Both the position numbers and the translations under genes were made by a program. A DNA stretch of 64,000 nt from Diphasiastrum complanatum (Eukaryota > Streptophyta > Lycopodiopsida > Lycopodiales > Lycopodiaceae). Numbering within the stretch: position 1 is the stretch's first letter; each line of letters begins with the position of its first letter. This document shows positions 46,790 through 59,900 of the stretch, piece after piece. The stretch lies in assembly GCA_029204225.1 (NCBI GenBank), contig MU832229.1:17463-81462 (forward strand), read 5' to 3'. The notes under the pieces are model-generated. The model did not search any database, was not told where the DNA came from, and was given only the letters and a program-made list of their open reading frames with translations.

Positions 46790-47480
46790 CAATAGTGATG
46801 AAAATCACGTTCAATCTTTAGCAACTAACTTTGAAATCGCTAGATACTAAGTGATTACGTAGCCAAACATAAAGTATTGAAGACAATTTCTATTAATTAC
46901 AAAAGCAATACAAAGATGCATGCATTTTGACATATACTGAACACAATAAGAAGATAGTATTGATTCAGAAAAACAAAATCAGATGCTAATGAGCGCAAAA
47001 CAATAGCGGATAGAAACCGCGCATTCTAAGTTGCCTCTGAGTAACTGAGAATAAGTCTGATAATAAGCAGCTCTGCTGATAAGCAGTAGCGCAATAGCAA
47101 CTCTAAAATAAATCTCTAAAAGATTGAACTAGAATGCTCAAGAGAATTCAAGCTTGATAGAGAGCTAACAACAATATTTTCTGATTGTGAATTATCTGCT
47201 TGATAAGAGCACAGGAAGCGTCGTGTAATAACACTCACTCCTTCACAATTCATAATGTTGATTCGTTGCTACCGAACTTGAAAAGAGATGTATGAACAAC
47301 TGATTTATACTAAGTAATTAGGTTGTCAAATGCGATTGCCAGTTGGCTGGTGTCTGTTGGCATTCATCCAGTTCCTTCTCAGAAATTGATTGCTGATAAG
47401 AGGTGAAATTTGGCCGTAAACAATCTATCTGAATAAACGAACTAAAACTGTCACTCTGCAGAAATGAACTAAAACTGCCC
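46790..47480 (-). repeat. Diverged minus-strand LTR remnant
   Basis: The reverse complement matches blocks of the LTR at 15952-16728: the 'gatttctatccgc' area, 'ctgcttatcagc', 'ttgagcattctag...caagcttg' and the 'tgccaac...ggccaactg' area. Ends are not clear. It is probably a solo or broken LTR. Confidence 0.6.
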
Positions 47481-49604
47481 ATTAGGGGATATAAGAACTC
47501 AAAATGGGCCCTTTGTCAAGATGCTATTTTTGACTTCGCACGTTTTCAACGCTTATGTGTCCCAATGAATGGTGTCCATCTGTGGCGAACTGTAACAGTG
47601 GTTGACGGACGTAAATTGTATTTAATTTTTTCAGCCAATTTTTCGTGATTTTCAAATATCCCGCCGGGTAGAACAAAGAAATGTGATTGGACCACAGTTA
47701 CTGCCCGAATTCCCTTATGCTGCCCATCTTTGTACACTCAAGGTTGATTTGACGTCAATAGTCATAAACTGTAGTTAACTAATTCTTGTAGTTTAGGAAC
47801 TTCTTGTCATTCATAGATATTTTTTCTCTTATTTTGGATTTTCATTCTTAGGTATACCTCTCTCTCCGTTCTCAGCTTGCATACACGTATTTTCTACTAA
47901 TGGCTACACATAATCAGAGACCAAGAGGAACCATTGATGCAATCAATATTTGGAATGAAAAAAATGCAAAAGATCAATGGATACCAAGAATATATTGAAA
48001 ATATCAATGGATCTTGATGCATCCCTCTGCAAAAGGATCATTCCGGAAAAGAAAAAGATCGGATAACATATATAGAAGCTCTTGGAAAGGCAGGATAATG
48101 GATTTCAAAGTATCACCTGTCGGTCAATCTATCACGGAAGACGTCATTCAGTTCTCCTATGACTCACTGATAGACCCATAAAAATCTACCATCTTGAGTT
48201 TAGGCCTCCAACTATTTATTATGACCATATACACATGAGGGCCCCAAACCTCTCATAGTTATAATTAAATTATGGGCCGAGGTAGGCCTATTGGCCTCCT
48301 AATGGGACAATTAATCTGAGATCAGTCATGGGCATGACATGCGCCTTGTTTAAAGGTCTACAAAAAACACTCTACATTTTAGATAGTCTACAAATTTATT
48401 CTAGATCTTGCACAAATCTACAAAAACACATGAGACCTTGAACATGCATCCAATGCATGTCAAGACCTTCACATTTATTCTTTCTTCTTGAATAGATAGC
48501 CAAATGCATATTTATTTTAAAACCTTGAATAGTTTCCCACAAGTGTAGGGACTTTTCCTCACCCACTTTCAAACCCTATTTTCAAACAAAGTCAAGGCAA
48601 ACAAGATAGGAAGGTGCCATGGTCATCAGCACAAATTTTTTCCTGAATCCTTTGATCTTACTGTCCATCACATTCATGACTAAGGTAGATAAGAGTGGCC
48701 CTACAACAAATTTTCTCCTCGAATTAGGCTTGATGGCCTTGTTTAATTTTGGCCACAATTGTTGCATGTCACTTGTAAGGCATCACTATTCCAGTAGCAA
48801 ACTCAAGATGTGAATCAACCAATTGGTGCAACAGAAATGACGCTATTCACTCCTTGAGAATGTTTGCTGCAACGAACTGATTGATGAGATGCATCGCAAC
48901 CTTCAAAGTGGATTCGATGATGGAATCAATCAAACAATAATCGTTTGTCCTAGGACAATGAAATCCACATTGGGAGCTAAATGTGCACCTTGTGTGTTAC
49001 CTCTTGGTATTGGATGTGAAATCGAAGTTTGGTCTCATACCAAGTAGCAAAGGCCATGAATACCAATTCTAAATTTATAGCAGCTCTCACACAAGTACTG
49101 GATTCAACGATTTTTCACATGGTTTCAACCCTCACCCAATTTTTTGATGTTCTGATTCCATCTGTCATGTTGACAAAGGTTCATACTGACATCTTGATGC
49201 CATACGAAGGTTCCCAAGTTTCCATAGAATTTTGCAAATCACTATTACTTGGTCTTTTGATGTAAATTAGCCCTCGTGGACTTGATGGTAAGTAAAAGAT
49301 GCTACTTGGAAGTGACTATAATCTCTATGAAGGTTGGTTTGACTATTTGTATAAAAAATTAATGTTTCTAGTGATTTTTGACCCCTCAAACACTTGGAAA
49401 TCAACAAATTTTCCATCATTCATCTTTCTAATTTTTTTGTCATGACTTTTTCTAATTTTTTTCCATCTATTTCCATTATTAATTTTTTTTCTCAATGTCT
49501 TTTCCAAATAAAATAGAAAATAATTGATGGAAAACAAGAAAAATGAAAAGAAGAAAAAATAAAAGAAGAAAAACTAAAAAATATGATAGATAGAGACTAA
49601 GTAG
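47481..49604. other. Unassigned region
   Basis: Nothing recognisable. A short frame at 47900-47998 (MATHNQRPRGTID...) ends after about 30 codons. Frames near 48600-49265 on both strands lack domain signals. Confidence 0.45.
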
Positions 49605-50745
49605 GAAGTTTTGGCTGCCAATACTTTTGTAATCGATTGCCATTGATTGGAGTATCAAATTGTGTTCCATCCAAGTGTTCTAATAATATTGTTCCATAAG
49701 ACAAAATTTCTTTGACACAATATGATCCTTCTCCCATGAATTTCAACTACTCTTTGATCATCTTTGCTTTGTACATTAGTGCCAAGTCACCATCTTTTAG
49801 ATCCTTCTTATGCAATCTTCTATTATGCTAGAATTTCTGTCGGGATACTACTATCAATCTTATGTCAAAAATTCTTATGTAAAATTTCATGACACAATTG
49901 TAGTGCCTTATACGTTCTATTGCACCTATCCGTAAAGATGGTACAAGAAATTCAATTGACGTAACAACATCATGCCCATAAACCAACTGGAAATGCATTT
50001 AATTGGTACTAACTTTATAAATAGTTCGGAATGCCCAAAGTGTAGCATGCAAATTATGTTTCCAATATGATCTAATGGCCTCCATTGTTTTAGTAAGAGT
50101 ACTGGATATAATCTTATTTTAGCTTGTCCATTTTCCCTTGGATAATAAGGTGTACTAAACCGATGTATAACAAAGCAATCATCTAATAGAATTTTGATGG
50201 TTTCATTGACAAAATGAGTGTCACGATCACACGCAATTTCTATTGGACATCTAAATTTGACTATAATATTTTCATATAAGAACTTTGCAATAGATCTTGC
50301 ATCTGCTCTTGCTTCAACTCACTTGGTCATGTAAGGTGCTGATATTAATGCATCTTTCAACTTTTTAAATGACTCCAAAGCATCTTGTGTCCATATCGAA
50401 ATGATGATAAGTTTATGAATTGGACATGTTAATTTACAAAAGACAGAAAAAATATTCGATAGTAACTTGCATGACCTATGTAAATATAACTTCTTGTTTG
50501 GTTCTAGATGGTGGAAGATCCATAATAATTTTGATCTTAGTGAGATATGTAGCTATGCCATGACAAAAAATTACATGCCCCAATACTAAGCCATGTGTAA
50601 CCCATATCTAGCACTTTTTAAGGTTCAAAGATATATTTGAAATTTATGACACCGAGCAAAAACTTTTTCAAGATAACTTAAATGGTCTTCATCCATTCCA
50701 TGGACACAACATGATCATTGATTTTAGGATCCACCTTGTAATTGC
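49605..50745 (-). pseudogene. Gypsy RT end joined to integrase, heavily decayed
   Basis: Minus strand from 50745: the late RT motif KIKIIMDLPPSRTKQEV, then at about 50340 a jump to the integrase core (EARADARSIAKFLYENII, EIACDRDTHFVNET, FSTPYYPRENGQAK, SYWKHNLHATLWAFRT). It ends with the C-terminal tail RLHKKDLKDGDLALMYKAKM and INGNRLQKYW. The tail is the same family as 6872-7174. RNase H and the integrase zinc domain are missing, and many stops and frameshifts are present. Confidence 0.75.
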
Positions 50746-52542
50746 CTTATTTGGGGGATTAGTCCTTTTGAGCACTTTACTACAGTGTTGTTTTGCTTGC
50801 TTCTTCGTCATGGCTATTGTAGGTTACCATCCTTCAAAATAACAACTTCTGGTGGCCTTGGTTGAGGTTGACTAACAGATCCTCAGGCAGAGGAGGGAGC
50901 GGATTCTAATCGTGGGATAGGAAGGAGCCGTGTGAGCAGGCACCCTAGCACAAGGTAGCGGATCAAGCAAGGAGGGCCGCAGGATAGGAGAAGGGCAGAA
51001 AGCCACAGCAAGGCCGTTTCTTCCTACCCAGGAGGAGGGCCGCACACAGATCCTCAGGTAGAGGAGGGCATGGGGCAGACATCAGGATGGCTACAGGAGG
51101 CAGGCCTCAGGACAAACAGGGAATGAAGAAAGAGGGCATGGCCGTGTGCAGGAAGAAGACCACAGACAGATCCACAGGACGAGGCAGCAGGTAGGTGGAT
51201 CCGTGGACAAGGCAGGCGGGCAAAATCGCAAGCAGGGCAGTGATGGTCAAAGGGGAAGCAGCTGCTACAGCGTTGATCAGAGAGGTAAGGAGCGAGGAGC
51301 AAGGAGCAAGGAGCGCAACTGAGTAGGGCGCAGGCAAGAGAGATGGACAGGCAAGGAGTTTGAGGAGCGACCTCACAGATGGTGTCTTCAAGAAATGTTT
51401 ATTTTTAAAATGTTCTATATGAATGTTGATTTATTTCAACGTTTCAAATAAATGCTGATCTCGGCTGCTTCCTACGGCTATTTCAAACACCTTCTACAAC
51501 ACCTGTCTTCCAACGTTGAGACAACACTTTCCAAACATCAGTTTATGTGCTGATGATTATCAACACTCCAATAGATGTTTTCACAAACACCCTCAAAATA
51601 CTCACGAACACTGTGAATGACTTCTGAATTCTGTCAACAGCCTCTTAACTATTGCCTTCAAACAGAAAAGATAATTTTTCACACAAAATCTCACTTGTTA
51701 AGTGAATCTTAGCTTATTCACGAGTCAGGCTCGTATGTCCTACTGGTATGTCTTACTGGTATTTCGAAAGCCAGAGCTTACACGAGTGATCTCTTGTCCA
51801 TTTCAAAGTTCCTTAGTCTATCTGAAAATTGTCGGTACACTGTTAGAAATATGCCTTGCCGATTGCTATTGAAAGTGCCGGTGGTCATGAACGGCCTTAT
51901 TTTTGACTCCATAACCCAATGGAGCTTGAGCTGTAATTGTGGTATAGAACGACTTCCGTTAGCATTTTCTTAGATTGCCAGTCTATTTAGGGAGTCGTTT
52001 TATAATCCTTCAATGGTGCGTCTGCCGGGAGGAGCATGAGCTCCTTTCGAATTCTTGTTTATTGGTTGACAGTGTTTTCAAACGATTTTGTTGAGTTGAC
52101 CATTAACTTGCACAGCCAAAAGCTCGTTTGATCCAAATTGTCCGTGAAGGTTTGAATGCCTTGCGGCAATCGGAGCCTCTGTTGTATCAATTTTATTAGT
52201 GACTCTCAAGGTCTTTTTGGATAAGGCTTGAGCACCGAAAATTGCGAGGTTTGTTTGGAGTAGTGGTTTGTGCAAGTAGGGTCAATGGGCGTTGTACTGA
52301 GAACTAGACCAATACTGGACGTGTTGGAGGTTCCCGTAAAAATAAAAAATTCATTGATTGAAAAAAAAAATATAATCATGATTCTCATGCGCCTAGTGCG
52401 ACAAGGATTTTTATTCTATGATGAGAATGATTCTCAGGCCGTAGAAAATCTGTATAGAAATTTATTTCTTGAAGAATCACCCATAGGTGAAATTTCCAAT
52501 AACTGTATAAAGCTCAATGATTCAATCGATGAATCAGAGTTA
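50746..52542. other. Purine-rich tract and unassigned DNA
   Basis: 50870-51390 is a GC- and purine-rich stretch with repeated 'gaggagggc', 'gatcctcagg.agagg' and 'gagcaaggagc' words. 51400-52540 has no recognisable feature; a 123-codon plus frame at 52270 partly overlaps an LTR and is not supported as a gene. Confidence 0.45.
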
Positions 52543-52885
52543 TGTGAAGTTTTTAGCACGTGTGAACTTCACCACACACCCTACAGAATCTTATTGAGGT
52601 GTTGTGATTGCACAAGATTGATCAAAGAACAGTATGCTTGAAAAATCTAAGGCAAGAGCACAATGGCGTACATCTGATGAAAAATCTAATTCTTCACTAT
52701 GAGAAATGAATGTCAGAAATAATTCTAAGTGTTCAGTATGGGAAAATAATTCAAATCCGAACTACACTAGAAGGATATGTGCTCAATTCACAGTCCTTAT
52801 ATGTACAACATGAAATCTAGTGGAAATTATCATGGACATGACCCCAAACTCGAGATAGGAAGATAATATTTTAATAATTTTCACA
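52543..52885 (-). repeat. Copia 3' LTR on the minus strand (343 bp, short form)
   Basis: On the minus strand it starts TGTGAAAATT at 52885 and ends AACTTCACA at 52543. It aligns at both ends with the plus-strand LTR at 62042-62752 but lacks about 370 bp in the middle. Confidence 0.88.
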
Positions 52886-55665
52886 CTCCTTAAAATTTAT
52901 GTTCCTATCAACATAGATTTCGAAATTAGGAGATTTGTATTCAGCTTCACAGGATGATAAGGAAATAGTTGCCTGTGTCTTTGACAGCCAAGAAACCAAA
53001 TTTTCTCCAAGAAATATAGTGTAAGCACTTGTGGATTTCCTATCCAACCCGTCTCCTACAAAATCTGAATCTAAAAAAGCAATCAAAGTCAGATCTTCTC
53101 CTTCATAGTATAGTCCATAATCCAAGGTAAAAGATATATACCTCAAGACTCTTTTAGCCAACTTCCAATGATATAGCTTTGGATCCTTCATGTGTTGACT
53201 TAGCTTATGAACACAAAAGCTTAGATCAGGCCTAGTCACTGTTAACCAAATAAGTGAACAAATAAGACTCCTATAAAAAGTGATGTCCTCAAAGAATTTC
53301 TCATCATCTTTAATAGGAACTTTTATAGTGTGCTCCATAGGTATATCTATGCCTTTACAGTTCTCCATATGAAATATCCTGAGCATGGAAAGTGCATATC
53401 TAATTTGACTTATAAATGCATGACCTTTCCAAAAATCTATTTTAAGGCCTAGAATATAGTGAAGAACTCCTAAGTCCTGCATTTTAAACTCAGTACCAAG
53501 TGCATGCTTAGTTTCTTCAACTAACTTCTCACTGTTTCCACAAAGAATGATATCATCTACATAGATGAGAAGAATAATTACAAAGTTATCTACAAATTTA
53601 TAATACAGAGAAGGGTCATATTCACTTAGACAAAATTCGAGTGATATGAGATAAGAATTGAGCCTTGCATACCAAGACCTTGGTGCCTGTTTCAGTCCAT
53701 ACATACTTTCGAACAAAAGACAAACTTTTGATTCATCACCTTCCTTCACAAAACCTGGAGGTTGCTCCATATAAATCTCCTCCTCAAGGTAACCATTGAG
53801 AAATGCATTAGAAACATCAAACTAGAACATACTCCATTTGTGAAAACATGCAAGAGAGATGAGTATTCGAATTGTTACCATCTTTGCAACTGGTGCAAAG
53901 GTATATTCATAATCAAGACCTTTAGTCTGTGAGTAGCCTTTACCACAAAGTCTTGCTTTATACTTATTGATAGATCCATCATGATTATACTTGATTCTGA
54001 ATACCCACTTACATTCGATCACATGCATGTTGTTTGGTGGCTCCACAAGCTCCCATGTGTTATTTGACATCAAGGCTTTAAATTCTTGGGTCATTGCTTC
54101 AACCCACTCCTTGGATTGAAAAGCTCCTTGAACATCCTTAGGCTCTTCATTTGATATAAAAAGTGCATGACAAGAAGTTTTACCTTCCACTTGCCTTCCT
54201 TATGTGAGCCTCCTTGGCTCAGATCTTGCTCGTGTAGATATGGTGTGGTAGCTTGAATTTGCTCCTCCTCAAGCCTCGGCCTCACGTCTTCTTGAACAAC
54301 ATCAAGATTGATGACTGATCTTGCATGAGTCTCCTTGATCTGTGCAACATCCAAGTTAAACTTCTGATCTTCATGGAAGATCACATCTCTACTAACAACA
54401 TTTTTCTCAGTAGAGGACAAATAAATCTTGTATGCTTTTTTAGTGGATGCATATCCTACAAAAATTCCTTTTACTGCACTAGGATCTTCCTTCTTCCTAG
54501 TTTCTAGAGGCACATGCACAAAGCATACACAGCCAAACATCCTAAGATGATCTACCTTAGGCTTTTACTTATAAAACATCTCAAATGGTGTCTTTCCTCC
54601 TATTGCAAGATTTGGAAGCCTATTACAAAGATAGTTTGCACATGCAAATGCCTCTCCCCAAAATTCTTTAGGCAAAGAAGCTTCTAGCCTAATGGCTTTT
54701 GCACATTCACACAAAGTTCTATTTTTTCTCTTAGCAACTCCATTTTGCTGAGGAGTATATGAACAAGAGAACTCTCTTTGAATACCCTCTCTCTCACAAA
54801 AGTCTTTAAGTTTATTGGAAGTGTATTCTTCTCCACTATCACTTCTTAAAGCTTTTATCTTGAAAGGAAACTGCTTCTCTACATAAGCTTTGAAAGTACA
54901 AAAAACATCATAAACCATGGCTTTTGAAGACAGCATATAGATCCAAGAATATCTTGTATAATCATCTATGAAAGAGACAAAGCAGTTGGCTCCTCCTTTG
55001 CTCTTAGTTATGAGAAATGAACATCAGAGTGTACAAGTTCAAATGGTTGCTTTGTCTTGATACTTGATCTAGAAAAAGGCCTTCTGTGTGACTTTGCCAG
55101 CACACAAGCTTCACAAGGTAGAAGCTCCTTTGATAGTGTCTTTGGTAGACCAACAACTTTTCCTTCTTTGACCATAGATTGCATGGCTTTGAAATTGGGA
55201 TGACCCAATCTCTTGTGCCACAGATCCTTCTGTAGAACCTTGGTCTCATAAGCAATATCTGAAATGTTAGCACTCTCCCTAGAATCTAGTTTGTACAGCT
55301 TACCAATTCTAGATCCTCTAGCAATAACTTCATTTTCTATTGAGATTATACACTTGTCAACTTGAAACTTGACATCCAATCCACTATCAAACAACTGTCC
55401 TACACTAATGAGATTCTTGGTCAATCTAGATACATATAGTACATCATGTAAGCAAAAAGATTTTGATGATGATGCATGCAATGGAATGCTTCCTATTCCT
55501 TCAATCCTACATAGTACATCATTAGCAGTACAGATTGACCTTTTTGCACCTAGATATGGCATGAGATTAGTGAAAGAGTTCCTAAAACTAGACATCTGGG
55601 AACTAGCCCTACTATCTATCCACCAGACTTCTTCATTCTTAAAAGAAGAACTTTAGAAGAAGCAA
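52886..55665 (-). pseudogene. Copia protease-integrase-RT-RNase H, nearly complete
   Basis: Minus strand: protease WWIDSRASSQM (about 55617), the HHCC domain (LWHKRLGHPNF, CEAC), integrase (FELVHSDV, RSDSGEEYTSN, TPQQNGVAKRKNRT), FGCVCFVHVP and FVGYASTKKAYKIYL, RT (IECKWVFRIKYN, MVTIRILISLA, MEQPPGFV, LYGLKQAPRSW, LLIYVDDIIL at about 53575) and RNase H (FLDSDFVGDGLDRKSTSAY, SLSSCEAEYKS). The catalytic YVDD is intact. The DSGA of protease reads DSRA and a few frameshifts occur near 54090, 54550, 55000 and 53800. After SCEAEYKS the RNase H end is missing and the frame reaches the LTR at once. Confidence 0.88.
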
Positions 55666-56797
55666 GTCTCAATGAAATGTTGCCAATTCCTTCAATAGAG
55701 CACTCATGATCATTTGCAGTATAAATAGATCTTTTAAGTCCTTTATAAGGTACAATAGAGTCAAAGGACTCCTTTGAACAACACATATGTGAAGAGGCTC
55801 CACTATCTATTTACCAAGCTCCATCTTTCTTGAAGGGTGATGAAGAAAAGCTTGACACCATGAGTGATCCTTCTCCATCATTTGTAATAAAATCTTCTTC
55901 TTTCTCATTAGAGAGATTTGCTTGTTTGAGTTGATTTTTCTTTTTGAAGCAATTAGAGGCATAGTGCCCCTTCTTGCCACAAAAGAAACACTTGACTTTC
56001 TTCTTCTTGGTCTTTGAAGTAGAAGGATGAGATGAGTCATCCTCTTCACCATCTTTGTCTCTTTCCTTGGCTTTGTCTTTGTTGAAAACTTGAGAAAACT
56101 GGTTCTTGCTTCTTCCTTTATGCTTGTCCTTGACAAAGAGAGCTTTGTCACTTCCAAGATGCTTGAGTTTGTTCATCCTAGACAGTTTGTAACTTTTCCT
56201 AGCTTCTTCAGAGATGAGAACTCCTTGAAGAGTTTCCAAATTGGGCAACTCCTCCTTAATGGCAAAGGAATAAACAAGATTATCATAGTCATCTTTTAGG
56301 CCATTTAGAATGACTTGTACTAGCTCATCTTGATTGATTGTGACACCAACACAAGCAAGCTCCCTATGAAGATCTTTTACTCTCAGAACATAATTTAATG
56401 CACTCTCCTCACTTCTTTGAAAACTTTGGAAAATCTGATTTCGAAGAGTGAGTATTCTAGAAGTGTTCTTAGCTTCATAGATGGACTTAAGTGCATCCCA
56501 AGCATCTTTAGCAGTGGTGCAAGATCCTATTTCTCTCAGAATCTCATTAGAGACATTCATCTTAATGAAATGTAGAGCCATTCTAGCTCTCTTCTTGTAC
56601 TTTGATATTTCAAGCTGTGCTTGAGGCTTCTCCACAATACCAAGTACTTTGTTCATAACATCCCGGAGTATCAAAATAGACTCCATTCTTACCTTCCATA
56701 TTGAGTAATTAGAGGTACTTAGTCTTTCACCTGCTTCTAGGAGATATCCTCCCACATATGCCATATTGTGAAGACTTAATGTTTGAGCTTGTTCCAA
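55666..56797 (-). pseudogene. Copia gag and first protease segment from another subfamily
   Basis: The gag from 56797 has RLSTSNYSIWKVRM, MALHFIKMNVSNEILREIG, ILTLRNQIFQ and the zinc knuckle CFFCGKKGHYASNC. It then reaches protease: after KKDGAW a TAA replaces the second Trp, followed by IDSGASSHM and SIYTANDHECSIEGIGN. About 60 codons later, at about 55660, the protease begins again in a new frame as part of the next feature. Leader sequence runs upstream to 57502. Confidence 0.88.
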
Positions 56798-57502
56798 TCA
56801 GACTTAATGTTGCTACTCTCTTTTACTATAGGTATTTTCAAGGATGTACTGCCTTCCTCTTTGAAAAACTTGCAACTGTATTTGAGATAGATCTCAAATA
56901 TTCCATAAAACAAGATTGTCTAGATCAGTCTCTCAAAATGGATTGAGGCACTTAGACAAGTTTGAATCCTACTTTTGGCACGTGTTAGATACTCCAAAAG
57001 AAAACACTAATGATTCTCAGAAGGCTCAAAGGTGTTCAATAACATCAAACTCTGTCTTGATCTTCAGTTTTTTGTGTAGGATACTCAAAACAATGGATTA
57101 AAAATCGAACAAGATTGAATCAAATCAAAAAATGGTCACTTGGATTTTGGACTTCTCCCTACCCTCTTTAAGAGCTTATAACTCTTGATAGATACATTGG
57201 ATTGATTTGAAATTAGTTTCTATGGAAAGTACTCTTCATAAGCTTTCCATCAAGCTATAGCACCACTATCTTTGGACCAAATAGCAAGGAGATAACGGGG
57301 ACTGAAAATCTCTGATTTTCACACATGCAGAATTCCAGAATTCTGTACAATCTCAGTTCTGACCTAAAAATTCAGTTTCTATCCTCTTTGATCCAAACAC
57401 TTTCCAAGGAAAGATATAGAAAAGTGATTAACTACTTTTTTGCTTGAATTAGCTCACAAATTACTGAACAATCAGAGATAATAGCATGCAAAGCTTATTT
57501 TG

Positions 57503-57514
57503 GATTTGATACCA
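57503..57514 (-). other. Primer-binding site (minus strand), diverged
   Basis: GATTTGATACCA, the reverse complement of TGGTATCAAATC, directly abuts the LTR. The TGGTATCA core is kept while the last bases differ from the usual iMet site. Confidence 0.7.
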
Positions 57515-58301
57515 TGACAAAATTTCTAGCAAGTTCACACGTATGGGGAATGATCCACAAATGCGAATGATCTTATTAAGCTTTATGATTAGCACAAAAA
57601 ACTGATTCTAGATTGAATAGCAAGACCTAGTACAGAATTTAATGGCTTAACCACAATCTAGCCTGCTAAGAATCAGAGAATGATAGCTTTGATTTCAAAA
57701 GAGCAAAAATACAAGAATTTAGTGTAGCCTCAACACGAGTTAGAGAGAGAAAGAGAAAGAAATATTAAAGCAAATGATGGTGTAGATCCAAAATGGAATG
57801 GAATAGCTTCAAAGCTTGGTTCTTCATCAAAGATTATGAGAATAGCTACACATATTTATGGAGTTTGAGGTAGCTCGAGGTAGAACCACATCCATCCAAC
57901 CTTCATCCATATCTAAAGTGAAAACTAGATTCCTAAGTGACATTTGTCACATCTCATGCATGCATTTCTACCTACTTTTACGAAGTGTCATTTTTCTAAC
58001 TAGAATTGTACAAATCATCATGCATGTGTCCATTTCACTTTGTGCATGCCTTGCATGTCACTATGAATCACTTACAACCATTGCATGTGATATGCCACGA
58101 GTTTCTACAAGCATATGAATGCCATTTCTAAGTCTACAATCTATATGCAAGTTGTATTCTACCAACTAGACTTGAGAAACCCATATAGCTCGAGTTCCTT
58201 CTAGGCCAAATTTGGCATTTACATTATAAAACAACATACTTGCATAGAAAAAACTTTGTAGCAAGCCCAAAGTCAAGATAGATGATTTTTCATTTTCAAC
58301 A
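57515..58301 (-). repeat. Copia 5' LTR on the minus strand (787 bp), unlike its 3' partner
   Basis: On the minus strand it starts TGTTGAAAAT at 58301 and ends TTTTGTCA at 57515. Apart from a short block near the end ('gtgtgaacttgctagaa') it does not resemble the LTR at 52543-52885 at the other end of the same internal region. Confidence 0.8.
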
Positions 58302-58337
58302 GTCTCATCGTCACATCACTTACACCCCAAACAGAAT

Positions 58338-58349
58338 TGGTATCAGAGC
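58338..58349 (+). other. Primer-binding site of another copia
   Basis: TGGTATCAGAGC occurs just right of the minus-strand LTR. Its own LTR is reduced to at most about 35 bases (58302-58336). Confidence 0.85.
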
Positions 58350-58834
58350 TTTGGTTCGTTGGATTACTAGAGTCTAGGATTTACAATAGAACTTATTACA
58401 TTCTTATTTCATAGAAGCTATTCATTCTATTTGTCTTCATCTCTGTTCCTCGATAATGGAAGGTTCAACCTCAGAGATTCGCTTGATTAAGAAATTCAAC
58501 AAAGATTGCTCTTCTAAGAAGGATTGATGCTTGATGTATGTGATATACTCTGTGTCTAGTGGATTGATCTGAGCCTGCTAAGAATTCTATACTATTCACA
58601 TGTTTGAGAGGTCGTGAGGATTAGTAGATGCTAATTTGTTTGTGGTGCCTTAAGGTAATTGCCAATCTAGATAAAATGAAGCTAGATTTAGTATCTAGAT
58701 CTTGATTGCAATCCTTGATGCTTGAATGATGTATGTAGGGAAAAAGTGCAGGTCAATATTTTTGACTTCTGACATCACGGTTGGCCTCAGAAAACTGCTT
58801 TTAGCCTAGGACAGAAGTTTCAAGCAGTTTTGCG
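58350..58834 (+). other. Copia leader
   Basis: Untranslated stretch between primer site and gag. A short frame near 58457 (MEGSTSEIRLIKKFN) soon stops. Confidence 0.5.
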
Positions 58835-59137
58835 ATGACAAACATGGGAGAATCCATTTTGAGTGAAAGTAGCAAATTGGATGGGATTTCCAACTATGCA
58901 GTGTGGAAATTCAAAATGAAAAACATATTGATGGAGAAAGACGTGTGGGATGTTGTCACAGTAGAAGAGAGAAGGCCGCCAAATGAAGCGGACATCAAAG
59001 TGTTCGACAAGAAGATGAGGAAAGCTTTGATCTTCATTAACTTGTCAGTGAAGGATCACATCATTACCCACATTTGTGATGCTGTTACACCCAGACAAGC
59101 ATGGGATGTGCTAAAGGAGCAATTCGAGACATCACAT
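58835..59137 (+). pseudogene. Copia gag N-terminus of a third lineage
   Basis: The ATG at 58835 opens SKLDGISNYAVWKFKMKNIL, DVWDVV, KALIFINLSVKDHI and PRQAWDVLKEQFE, a UBN2-type gag start. After about 100 codons it ends at a stop and a repetitive tract begins. Confidence 0.8.
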
Positions 59138-59149
59138 TGACCGAGCCAC

Positions 59150-59900
59150 CCTGTTTCAACCTCCCCTTCATGCTCCACTCTCAACCAGATATCTGCTCAA
59201 AACAATCTTGACCGGACTCCCTTTCTCCATTATCAACCGAACGCCCTCCCTTCACAATCTCTACCGGAGTACTCCCTCAACCCATTCTCAACCGAACACA
59301 CTCCCTTAAAAAATGCTATCGGAAGCCCCTCCCTCATGATCTCAACCGAATGACTTGCAAAAGAATCTTTGTTGAAAATATTGACCGAACAGCTATCTCG
59401 ACCGAAAGACCCCCTTTCAAAATCTCGACTAGACAGCCAGCCTCCTTGCACGAAATTTTGACGGAACAACCCCCTTTCAAAATCTCGACCGGATAGCCGG
59501 CCTCCCCACACGAAATCTCAACCGAACGACCTCCTTTCAAAATCTTGACTGACTACCTCTAATCTCGATCGGACCCTTCAAAATCTCAATCGAATAGCCT
59601 TCAGTCCCATCTGGACCGAACCGGACCGGGCCACTTTCCAACTTCAAACTTGACTGACCAGCCTTCAGTCCCGACCAGACCGCCTTCCAACTTCAAATTT
59701 GACTGCACACATTTTTTAGTCCCATATTGACCAAACCGGACCACATATCCCCTTCCATGCATCTCAACCTAGACCGGACCACATGTATCCTTTATTCACA
59801 CTCGACCGAAACTCAACCGTAACCTATCCCACGCCAAACTCGACCGAATACCCACAGTTCAATCTCGGCTAATGACCCGACTAACTCCACCACCTCTCGA
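59150..59900. repeat. Minisatellite-like imperfect repeats
   Basis: Repeated 'ctcaaccgaac', 'cccctttcaaaatctcgacc' and 'gaccggac' blocks of variable spacing (about 40-60 bases), with the plus strand pyrimidine-rich. Open frames across it are repeat artefacts. 59900-60630 is C/A-rich with A runs (60287-60304) and no gene. Confidence 0.7.

Noticed and set aside
51054-51391. Two overlapping minus-strand frames in the purine-rich tract
   Set aside because: They come from low-complexity sequence, overlap each other in different frames and show no domain.
52270-52641. 123-codon plus-strand frame
   Set aside because: It overlaps the end of a copia LTR on the other strand and has no recognisable motif.
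59233-59540. Gly/Arg-rich minus-strand frames
   Set aside because: They follow the minisatellite period and do not resemble a protein family.
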